From positions 12,542,501 to 12,606,500 of the forward strand of contig NC_086023.1 in NCBI RefSeq assembly GCF_036323735.1: DNA of 64,000 nucleotides, given 5' to 3'. Positions within the stretch are counted from its first letter, which is position 1. Each line of letters opens with the position of its first letter. The stretch is from Rattus norvegicus (Eukaryota > Chordata > Mammalia > Rodentia > Muridae). Below, one piece after another: positions 55,458 through 64,000 of the stretch. Position numbers and translations under genes: made by a program. The notes under the pieces are model-generated. The model did no database searches. It was not told where the DNA came from and saw only the letters and a program-made list of their open reading frames with translations.

Positions 55458-55848
55458 TAACAGCCATTTTAAAGAAGGAAAGGAATTCCTAGCAATAGAA
55501 ACACTGTAGAGAAAGCTATAGGGAGTGGATGTGAGCCCAGGCTGACCCTATAGAGGGGCAGAGGACAGAGAGGAGCTGGTTCCTCCATGATGATGGGTGA
55601 GTACAGACATCCCCAAGGTCAGAGTGAGAAGTTCAAGCTTCATTTTGAACTTAGAGACAGAAACAAGGCTTTGAAGCTTGGAGTGACCAACTGAGGCCTG
55701 TAGTTTGTGGACGTCATTCTGGTTAACAAGTTAGTCTGGCTGACTTCTACAATACAATCTAACAGGTTACATGCATTTGTTTTAAATAACTCCACTGTCT
55801 CATGAAATTTCCCCTATATTTTTGGTTTAGTTTTAATATTTCTACTGT
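55458..55848. other. Non-coding stretch, nothing recognised
   Basis: No gene or repeat family seen. Confidence 0.4.
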
Positions 55849-55849
55849 G

Positions 55850-56030
55850 CTGGGTATGGCGTTGTAAACCTTTAATCCCAGCAATCTTTAAGCAGGGACA
55901 GACAGATCTCTGTGAGTTTGAGGCCCACTAGTCTACGTAGCGAATTCCAGATCTGCCAAGATTAAATAGAGAGACCATGTTTCAGAAATAAACAAAACAG
56001 CAACAACAACAATAAAAAAAATTTCTACTA
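55850..56030 (+). mobile_element. B1 SINE
   Basis: GCTGGGTATGGCGTTGTAAA CC, TTTAATCCCAGCAATC, GACAGATCTCTGTGAGTTTG AGGCC and a final AAACAGCAACAACAACAAT A-rich tail. Typical B1 with moderate decay. Confidence 0.9.
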
Positions 56031-56213
56031 TTATAGCATAACTTCTTTAAAAAGAGTCCTCTAAAAAATAACAGTTTTCCTATGAGAAAAGCAAAACACT
56101 GGTACTGTAAAATTTGTACTAAATGTGCACATTTCTTGATTTAGGCATGTGCAATTTAGTTTTCTGTCATATTTTCTTAATGCTCATTTTGACATTATTA
56201 CTACAAGTACTGG
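56031..56213. other. AT-rich stretch
   Basis: Nothing recognised. Confidence 0.4.
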
Positions 56214-56600
56214 ATGGTTTTGTGGGTCAACTTGATGCAAGCTGGAGTTATCACAGAGAAAGGAGCTTCAATTGAGGAAATGTCTCCATGAGATCCAGTT
56301 GTAAGACATATTCCCAATTAGTGATCTAGGGGGGAGGGTCCCTTGTAGGTTGTGTCATCCCTGGACTAGGACTTGGGTTCTATAAGAAAGCAAGCTGATC
56401 AAACTTGGGGAAGCAAGCCATGTCCCTCCATGGTCTCTGCATCAGCTCCTGGTTTCTGACCTGCTTGAGTTCCAGTACTGACTTCCCTTGGTGATGAACA
56501 GAAATGTGGAAGTGTAAACTGAATAAACCATTTCCTTTCCAACTTGCTACTTGGTCATGATGTTTGTGCAGGAATAGAAACCTTGACTAAGGCACTACTG
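56214..56600 (+). repeat. Rodent ~390-bp interspersed repeat, copy 2
   Basis: GGGTCAACTTGATGCAAGCT GGAGTTATC, TGAGATCCAGTTGTAAGACA, CTCTGCATCAGCTCCTGGTT, GTGGAAGTGTAAACTGAATA AACC and AATAGAAACCTTGACTAAGG. Opposite orientation to 49741-50095 and more complete. Confidence 0.78.
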
Positions 56601-56630
56601 TAGAACTAGAGTTTTAAAAAGGTTACTCAT

Positions 56631-57073
56631 TGTCAGAGTCCGGATGTGCAGCGCCGGACTTGCCAAACCAGCTATCAGCCCCAAGGACATTGACCATCTG
56701 TAGCCACCCCCTCCCCTTCCTTCACCCCCCTGAGTGAGATGAGCCACCCTACCTGCCTGCCGAGCTGCTAGAGAGCACGTACTCCTTGCTGATGTAATTT
56801 GGCACCGAAAGTAACTGCACCATTTGAATTGACCAATCATGTGTAACCTCGCGAATGCCCCTTTATAAACCCCCGAGTTTGGAAGCTCGGGGTCGATTCC
56901 TCTGTCTCCTGTGTGGGATACGTATCGACCCGGGATCCCGCTAATAGGGATCTCATTAATAAAAGCTACCTCCTGCTGTTACATCAAGGCCGGCTACTCG
57001 TGATTCCTGGGGGCACCCCACCCCGCGATCGGAGTGAGAGACACGGCTCCCCGTTTAGGGGTACGCTCTTTCA
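56631..57073 (+). mobile_element. Solo LTR, class I (gammaretrovirus-like)
   Basis: CCAATC near 56841 and TATAAACCCC near 56871, then AAGCTCGGGGTCGATTCCTC (R start type) and AATAAAAGC near 56956 as poly(A) signal, ending GTACGCTCTTTCA. CCAAT, TATA, R and poly(A) are in the right order and spacing for an ERV1-type LTR. No internal sequence and no clean 4-bp duplication seen. Confidence 0.78.
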
Positions 57074-58200
57074 CTTCCTATGCCAATCGTTTGTTGAATT
57101 CCTTGTTTCTGTTTTTGAACTCCTTCACACTAACTTTCTCCTCTTAATATAAGGAAAATCCCCTGCCACAGGTTCATAAGCAGTAGGTCAGGATGGTTTA
57201 CTCATTTGACAGGACAGCCCCCTGGAATCTCTGTATAACTATTCTGTCTAAGAAAATTACTTGATTTTCTAGTCCTGCATGGGTGTTTGCTTCACCATCA
57301 TCCTGGGTGTTACTGACAGATGACACTGGCTCCCAGTTTCCCAGCTCCCATGTCTTTTCCTTCCTGGTTTATAAGTATATTTTGATTTATCATCATCCAG
57401 TAAATTCTTGGCTAAGGAGACATGAAAGATCTTAGTTTTGAGAGTTTTATGGGTTTCAAAATGTTTTAGAGCTAGAACTAGTGGTAAATATGTTCATAAA
57501 AATGTATTTGATGGTGACAGTTTAAAATTCCAGTCTGAAGTGCCATCACTCTGTTCTAAATGGCTACTTTAAATATATAGAAGTTCACTGGCTTGTACAG
57601 TTTTGCATCTGGTTAATTTCAGTGTATAATGTCTTTTGTTTGCAGTATGTTTTATAATAAATTTTAAGGAAACTTTAAAACTTAGAAGGTAAAAAAAGTT
57701 TTCTTCTGATTTCATTATTTGATGCTAACTTGGAAATAACTAAGAACTTGGCAAGAATTGTACCAGTATCTTGTGGTTAAAAAGGCAAAGATGCCATCTT
57801 TTGTTGAAAATTGGCTCTTTTCTTATTCATGATCTCTAACACCTCACTTAGGAAACTTTCCTAGTTACACCTTTCTAAAGTGGGGTATTGGTGACATTTC
57901 AATTTTAGTCATTCTAGGGATTCCAACTTTCTTTAATAACTAATGAATATAAAGGCATTTTCCATACTATTTCAGGTACTTATAAAGATTCTGATGCAAT
58001 TCTTTTGGCCAGTTAAAGTTTGTTGCTGTCACTGGAATCTGGAATGTCTTTAGATGCCCTGAATATTTGCCAGCTACATGCTCTATTACATGAGTTGTCA
58101 TGAAACCCAAGCATGTTTGTTCCATCTGTTCATGGATCCTTTGTTAAGCAGCTATTAATTTTGAAGAAATTTATCTGAGCAATTTTTCATTATACTTATT
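57074..58200. other. Non-coding stretch, nothing recognised
   Basis: About 1.1 kb of AT-rich DNA without a supported feature. Confidence 0.4.
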
Positions 58201-58950
58201 AGGAGCCAGAGAGATGGTTCAGTGCTGAAGACTATTCACTGCTCTTCCAAAGGTCCTGAGTTCAATTCCCAACCCCCACATGTCATCTCACAAGTGACTG
58301 ACACTGTCCTCTGGTGTGCATGTAAGGCTCCAAGTTAGTCTTAACTATTGGGAGACACCCCACCCCCCCAAGTGAGACACGAGAAAGGAGTTTGATGCAA
58401 ATGCAAGAGATTTATTTTTCCAGTACATTGGGGTCGACCTTCAATTAGCCCCTCATGGTGAGTGACTAGAAGGCAACCCCGAATGGCTATAACAAATAGT
58501 TCTCATACTTTTTAGGGATAGAGATTACATCAGCAAGGTTACAGTTTAAACTTAATGGCTAAGTATATTGACCTTTGGATTTATTGGCTAGCAAGCTTAT
58601 GACATGTGTTCAAACTCTATCTGGGACCAGAAGGTCAGGTGACTAAGTCAGTACATTCTGCACTTTTTCAAGAATGTCCCTGCTCCTCCCAAGAACTGTG
58701 AGTGAAAAATGGAATTTGGCCTAGCCTTGACCTGGTGGGAAGCTGGTACTTGGCCTAACCTTGACCTGAGGTGGTGAGTGTAAGGCTGTTGAAAGCCCCT
58801 AGGGTCCTTCACAGGAACCCCATAACCTACCTACTTTCTACCAAGGCAAGCCTCTTAATTGCTCTTACATTTCAGTAAGAACTAGGGTCCTTCATGCAGA
58901 TGTACATACAAAGTAACTCATACATAAAATATATAAATAAATATTTTTCA
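58201..58950 (+). mobile_element. B2-type SINE split by an LTR
   Basis: 58201-58320 is the B2 head and body (AGAGAGATGGTTCAGTGCTG; GTTCAATTCCC; TCCTCTGGTGTGCA). It resumes at 58895 with TGCAGATGTACATACAAAGT and the A/T tail (to about 58950). The joined text is a normal B2. Confidence 0.88.
58321..58894 (-). mobile_element. Solo LTR inside a B2, with 4-bp target duplication
   Basis: The ends are TGTAAGGCTCC (58321, plus) and GGGTCCTTCA (58894, plus), an imperfect inverted repeat with TG...CA. TGCA flanks both sides (58317-58320 and 58895-58898). On the minus strand GAAAAATAAATCTCTTGCAT (near 58410) gives the poly(A) signal and GTCTCACTTGG is U5-like. A 4-bp duplication fits a class I (ERV1) element. 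Confidence 0.85.
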
Positions 58951-59885
58951 AAAAAGTTATTTTAAATGGCTTACAGTTATTACCTATATCAAATTATTTC
59001 ATGGTAGAAACTGTATTTTCTATAATTTCATATACTTTCCTGTATTGTATACTGCTTTTAATTTCCAGCTTAACTCAAAGAACATATTCTTCATGCTTCT
59101 GGTCATTAACATTTCTCTGTACTTGGTAGAAAGATCAGTGTATGGTTCTGATAAACATACCATGAGTACTTAAAAGGAACACACATTATGCAATGTTTGA
59201 AAGGACTTTTTCAAAAATGGGATTTAATCAAGGTAACAGGTTTTGTTCTCAAAATGATCTATGTTTGATTGACTTTTTTTTAAATCTAGTTCTGTCAACT
59301 GCTGAAAGAATGGTATTAATTGTTTCAACTCTGACTCCAAAATTATTTCCCTCTGATTCTGATCTTATTGTCTCTTGAATTTTAAAACTATTAAGACAGA
59401 AATAATTTGTGAATACAGAGTACTTAGTGAACTACCTTTTTAGTGTGAAATTTGTATTTTTCTCCCCAGAGTTTCTTCCTGGGGATCTGAAGTTTGATTC
59501 AGTATCATTTTCCCACAGCCTGAAACCATTGTTCCATGACCATTTTTCAGGGACCTCTCTGCTGGGAACACAGTGCCTTTTCCTTATCTATAATTACCTC
59601 TATGATGCTTTTTTCATTTTGAGTAGCTATAGACATTTGAGTTTTTAAGTTGACAGATTTTTTTTCTGCTATTTCAGAACTCTGAATGTATTATTGTCGT
59701 ATCTTTCACTAATTTAAAATGTGTTCATTTTTGCTTTTGCTTTCAATATTTTTGTTTGATTCCAATATTTTAATGTTGAATGAAAATATGGGTTTATTAC
59801 TAATTTTCACATTGGAATTTATTAATTTTAAAAATAATGTATTTTAATATAATTGGCATATAGTAAACTAGTGTAAATTTGGGAT
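58951..59885. other. AT-rich stretch, nothing recognised
   Basis: No supported gene or repeat. Confidence 0.4.
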
Positions 59886-60140
59886 ACACACGCGCATACA
59901 TACATATGCTTATATATACACATATGTGTGCATATATTCATATCCACCCATATATGTTTATATACTTATATATGTCCATATACTTATATACAAGTACATG
60001 TATATATATATATATGTATTTGTATGCATATTATATAAAAACCACAATAACATACATACATGTATAACAAAAGTAACATACATACCTACCTACCTACATA
60101 CATACATACATACATACGTAAATGTATATATGTACCTTAC
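59886..60140. repeat. Degenerate (CATA)n/(TA)n microsatellite region
   Basis: Alternating TATA, CATA and TACC units: dense at 59886-60020 and pure (CATA)/(TACC) at 60050-60118. The Tyr/Ile/His-rich frames across it are artefacts. Confidence 0.9.
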
Positions 60141-60485
60141 TTTTGCATTACTGTAGTTGAAATGTCTTGCAGAAACAGCACACAGAAAAAAAAATGCTTA
60201 TTTTGCTTATGGTTTCACAGGGTTTCAAGCCTAATTGCTTGACGCTGGCCCTGTATTGTGTCATGGTGACAAAAGGAGAATAGGGTGGAGGACAACTGAT
60301 CATAAGTACCAAACAGAAAGATGAGTCAACAGAAACCAGGGGTGGGCTACAATCTTCAAAGGCCCAATCCAATTGAGCCATTTCTGCCTCTCCTTCTGAA
60401 CGTTTCAGGTTTCCCAAAATAGCGCCACCAGCTGGCCAAGAAGCATTCAACGTATGAGCCTGAGTTAGACGTTTTGGCCTCAAAG
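60141..60485 (-). repeat. Old interspersed repeat, family unsure
   Basis: TTATGGTTTCACAGGGTTTC, GAGCCATTTCTGCCTCTCCT, CCCAAAATAGCGCCACCAGC TGG and CATTCAACGTATGAGCCTG resemble a common mammalian/rodent element. I cannot name it with certainty. Confidence 0.45.
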
Positions 60486-61225
60486 CACAAGATTAAAGTA
60501 TCTAACACACCTATTATTTCTGAAACTTCCTCTGCTATCTTTCACACAATCTCCAAAGACTTTCAATGATCTCCTTTGTCACTACCGGATTTTGTTACCA
60601 GGATTTCATAAATGTTGATTCATACACTATTTTGTCTAATAACCTTTAAGCACCACAATTATTTGATATCCATACATTACTGAATGTACCATTACCTCAC
60701 ACACTTTAATTGCTAATAAACATCCCGTTGTACAGATATGCTCATTTGTTTGAAAAATATCTGTGCCCTACCCTCTGTCCCCATGATAGACAGTATTTTT
60801 AGAAAGACATACTCTTTAGTTCTCTTACCCAAATATCTTGTAAGGCAATGCCTGGATCATAGATCAGGTATATGTGTAATTATTTTTAAACCTACCAAAT
60901 TGCTTTCCAGACAAATTTGACTATTTAATATCCTTTCTAGAAGCATTTAAAATTTCCAGCAAGTTTAAATTCTTATGAGCATTTAGTGGTGGTGAACATA
61001 AAAGTGTATAAAACAATTTTATGTAATTTTATTACCAGTGAGTGTACTTTCACTTATCAAAAAGTTTCATGCAACTTAAATCTATAATTAAACCATGTGT
61101 ATTATAGACAGTTTCAGAAATACAGAATGAAAACACAAAATAACAGCTTTATCTTTGTCCTAATATTACTCTTTTCATTATCATTTTAATATGCATGATT
61201 TGAAAAGTTAATTATAGTATGCACG
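60486..61225. other. AT-rich stretch, nothing recognised
   Basis: No supported feature. Confidence 0.4.
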
Positions 61226-61229
61226 CTTT

Positions 61230-62285
61230 TATTTTTTATTCGTTATTTTATTTACATTTCAAATGTTATCCCCCCTTCCTGTTTTCCCCTCTGCAAATAC
61301 CCTATCCAACTGCCCTCCCCTCTGCTTCTATGAGGGAGCTCCTCCTTCTAACCAAACACTCCTGCCTCACAGTCCTAAGCATTCCCCCATACAAGGGCAT
61401 TGAGTCTTCACATGGCCAAGCACCTCCCCCCCCCACTGATGCCAGATAAGGCAATCCACTGCAACAGATGCAGCTGGAGCCATGGGGTCCCTCCATACGT
61501 ACTCTTTGTTTGGTGGTTTAGTCCCTGGGAGCCCTGGGGAGTCTGGTTGGTTCCTATGGGATTGTAAACCCCTTTAGCTCCTTCAGTTCTTCGATACCCA
61601 TATTCAGTCCAGTGGTTGGCTGTGAGCATCTGTGTCGGTATTAGTCATGCTCTGGCGGAGCATCTCAGGAGCAGCTATATCAGGCTCCTGTCAGCAAGTA
61701 CTTCTTGGCATCATCAATAGTGTCTCTGTTTGGTGTATGTATATGGGATGGATCCCTAGGTAGGACAGTCTCTGAAAGACCTTTCCTTCAGTCTTTGCTG
61801 CACTCCTTGTCCCTGAATTTCCTTTAGACAGGAGCAATTTTTGGTTAATATTTTTGAGATGGGTGAGTGATTCTATCCCTCAACCGGGGGTTCATGCCTA
61901 ACCTCTGGATATGGTCTCTACAAGTTCTCTCTCCCCTTTCTTGAGTATTTCAGCTAATGTCATCCCCATTTGGTCCTGGGAGCCTCATGCTTTCCTGTTA
62001 TCAGGGACTTTTTAATGTCTACCCTCAGGTCCCCATCCACCTCTGCTACATACCTCTGCTCAATTTCCTGACCCTCTGTACTTCTCCCCTGTCTTCTCCC
62101 ACACCTGATTCTGCCCCCCACTTTCCATCCCCCTCCTCTCTCTCTTCCAGGTCCCTCCCTCCTTGTACCTATTGTCATTATTTTGTTCTCCCTTCTAAGT
62201 AGGACTGAAACAGCCACACTTTGATTTTTCTTCTTCCTGAGGTTCAAATGGTCTGTGAATTGTATTGTGGGTATTCAGAGATTTT
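61230..62285 (-). mobile_element. Lx-type L1 3' end
   Basis: Minus orientation: TTTATTTACATTTCAAATGT TATCCCC, the C-rich tract, CCCCTTTAGCTCCTTCAGTT, TCAGGCTCCTGTCAGCAAGT ACTTCTTGGC and GGATCCCTAGGTAGGACAGT. The 61840-62165 part (GGTTAATATTTTTGAGATGG) is a longer 3' UTR or early ORF2-side block. More diverged than copies A and B. Confidence 0.83.
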
Positions 62286-62490
62286 TAAAAAATTTTATTA
62301 TTGTTATTCTTTAATCTTTTTTTAACAGGCCAGTCTTTGCCCCACTCCCAGTCCACCCTCTGTTCCACATTCTATATTTCCTCTCCCCCTCCTCAGTCTC
62401 CAAGAGAATGTCTCAACCCCCACCCGCAACCCACCAGACCTCCAGGGGCCTCATGTCTCTTGAAGGTTAGGTGCATCTTCTCTCAATTAT
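62286..62490 (-). mobile_element. Older L1 3'-end fragment
   Basis: CAGTCCACCCTCTGTTCCAC, TCAACCCCCACCCGCAACCC ACCAGACC and CTTGAAGGTTAGGTGCATCT TCTC are the reversed 3' end blocks of older rodent L1 families. Confidence 0.75.
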
Positions 62491-63316
62491 GCTAAAATGT
62501 GCAAACTTTAAGGTTTACCAAACTCAGTGTAGAATTCAGCATTAAGCCCGTGTGCTGCACAAGCATTCACCAGGATGTTTTCATCTTACAAAGTTAAATC
62601 TCAACACCAATTAAATAGCTCCCACTATCTCCTGATCTGGACTCTCTACAAGCCACCATGCTTCTCCTAATGGATTTTTCTAGATTATGTCCAGGAGTTT
62701 GCCTAGGCAGTTTGTCCAACAGAAGCTCACAGAATATTTCTCATGGGCTTTCTAAAGTGTTATAATTTTAGGTTTCACATTTATGTCAATGATCCTCTTT
62801 AGTAAAATCATTTATGGGGTTGATATATCTATCAACCTTTAAAGTATATAATAAAAATCTGTTCTTAATTAACATATAATATTTATATATATTTATGATC
62901 TTCATTATAGTAATTTGATACATATATTGAATGTGGTAATTACCAAATTAAGGTAATGAACTTTTTCATCAGCCTGTGATCAGAAACTTTGTATCCTTCT
63001 TTTCCTAAATACTTAGAAATTTATCAATTGTTGTAGACCATAGCATCTTTCTGTGGCACAGAGCAGTGGACGGAACCTTCATTCTTTTTATTCCTGCATG
63101 ACTATTTGTTCCATGACCATGTTAAAAATAATCTCTCCTCAATATATCTTTGAAGAAAATAAGCCATCCATATGCTGGATATATTTCTGTACTTTCATAT
63201 CTGTTCCTCTGGTTTCATCTTCTCTATGCCAGGACCACAGTCTCTAAAGCTGTCAATTTATTCAACTGTTAAATTCCCATAGCATTCACTCTCCAACTTG
63301 TTCTTGGTGTTTGCTT
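62491..63316. other. AT-rich stretch, nothing recognised
   Basis: The plus frame 63053-63247 has no recognised product. Confidence 0.4.
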
Positions 63317-63352
63317 GGTTTTTTTTTGTTTGTTTGTTTGTTTGTTTGTTTT
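63317..63352. repeat. (TTTG)n microsatellite
   Basis: T-run followed by seven GTTT units. Confidence 0.95.
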
Positions 63353-63890
63353 GGTTTTATCTTGGATACTGGCACTTAACATAAATTTTGTAACTAAAAA
63401 GTCTATTTGGATTTTACTTAAGGTTCTGCTGCCTCATAAACGAATGTACAAACAATTTATTCCTTCACAGTATTGAGGCTTCTGACCATGAACCTACTAT
63501 ATCTTCCATAGAAAACACTAGTACCCAAAACTATGTTTCTTTCATAATGTTCAAAGCACTCTGGTACTAACTTTGCATTACTCTTAGGTTCAAAATTATT
63601 TTAAATCTAGGGATGTGTCTTTTCTTCCAAATTTCATGTTTTCCTGGAATTTGCTTACATTTATTCATTGTATAATACCTTTGCAGTACCTTCTTTTATA
63701 ATTGATCTCAAAATTATAAGTAATGTCAAAGAATTATCAGGTCTCAGGATAAATTACTTGAGCAACTAAAAACAACTGAAAGCAACACTTCAAGTAGCTT
63801 GTTTCTAAATTGTCCCATTACTTTCCGCATCTTCTATTTCTTGTATTTATTTGTTTGGAATTATCTTTTCTTCTTGTAGAGAACTTGTTC
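63353..63890. other. AT-rich stretch, nothing recognised
   Basis: No supported feature. Confidence 0.4.
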
Positions 63891-63891
63891 G

Positions 63892-64000
63892 TTTTTTTTT
63901 TTTTTTTTTTTATTTCATCTTTTTTTTAACACTCCAGGTTCTATTCCCCCTCCTGGTCCACCCTCTGTTTTCCATTCCATTCCTCCTCCTCACTCTCCTG
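63892..64000 (-). mobile_element. L1 3' end entering from the right edge
   Basis: A long T-run (63892-63911, the reversed A-tail) then CTCCAGGTTCTATTCCCCCT CCTGGTCCACCCTCTG, the reversed 3' end of an older L1 family. The rest lies outside the window. Confidence 0.78.

Overview
This window is mammalian, and almost certainly rat (Rattus). It carries two rat ID SINEs in a BC1/tRNA-Ala-like form, B1, B2, B3 and B4 SINEs, rat-type L1 copies with their G-rich 3' ends, and dense dinucleotide microsatellites. No bacterial-style genes are present. Nearly every open frame is a piece of a retroelement, a translated microsatellite, or CpG-island noise.

The one host protein-coding element I can identify is the first coding exon (minus strand, 16752-16820) of the orthologue of human C8orf34 (VEST-1). 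It encodes [20 protein letters not shown] plus LFE, then meets a GTAAGG splice donor. It sits in a TATA-less CpG island (about 16740-17325). Positions below 16750 are therefore intron 1, and positions above about 17325 are upstream DNA. I did not find exon 2 by eye. Human C8orf34 is on 8q13; rat chromosome 5 is expected from synteny (inference).

Layout. 1-3200: old plus-strand L1 split by a younger minus-strand L1 3' end, then a B4. 3988-5097: 5'-truncated L1 with target duplication. 5.1-16.4 kb: intronic DNA with SINEs, microsatellites, another L1 3' end (9424-10215) and a 38-nt U2 snRNA fragment flanked by 14-bp direct repeats (12256-12293). 16.7-17.3 kb: promoter and exon 1. 17.3-26.1 kb: mostly unique sequence with SINEs. 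26.1-30.65 kb: minus-strand L1 'A', with an internal deletion and a 90-bp (TTAGGG)n array in its 3' UTR. 31.8-33.3 kb: 5'-inverted (twin-primed) L1. 33.5-34.05 kb: B4-like SINE whose tail became a 60/50-bp minisatellite. 36.98-43.44 kb: near full-length but dead minus-strand L1 'B'. 43.5-48.75 kb: a hAT-type MITE split by a second twin-primed L1. 50.6-54.35 kb: decayed class II endogenous retrovirus (pol, env and probable 3' LTR) with another LTR inside pol. 54.8-58.9 kb: further LTRs, one nested in a B2 with a 4-bp target duplication. 59-64 kb: AT-rich DNA, CATA-type repeats and old Lx-type L1 3' ends.

The elements do not form a pathway. The interest lies in retrotransposition structures: nested insertions, twin priming, a snRNA micro-insertion, and repeat arrays born inside transposons. 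I saw no convincing new multi-gene system.
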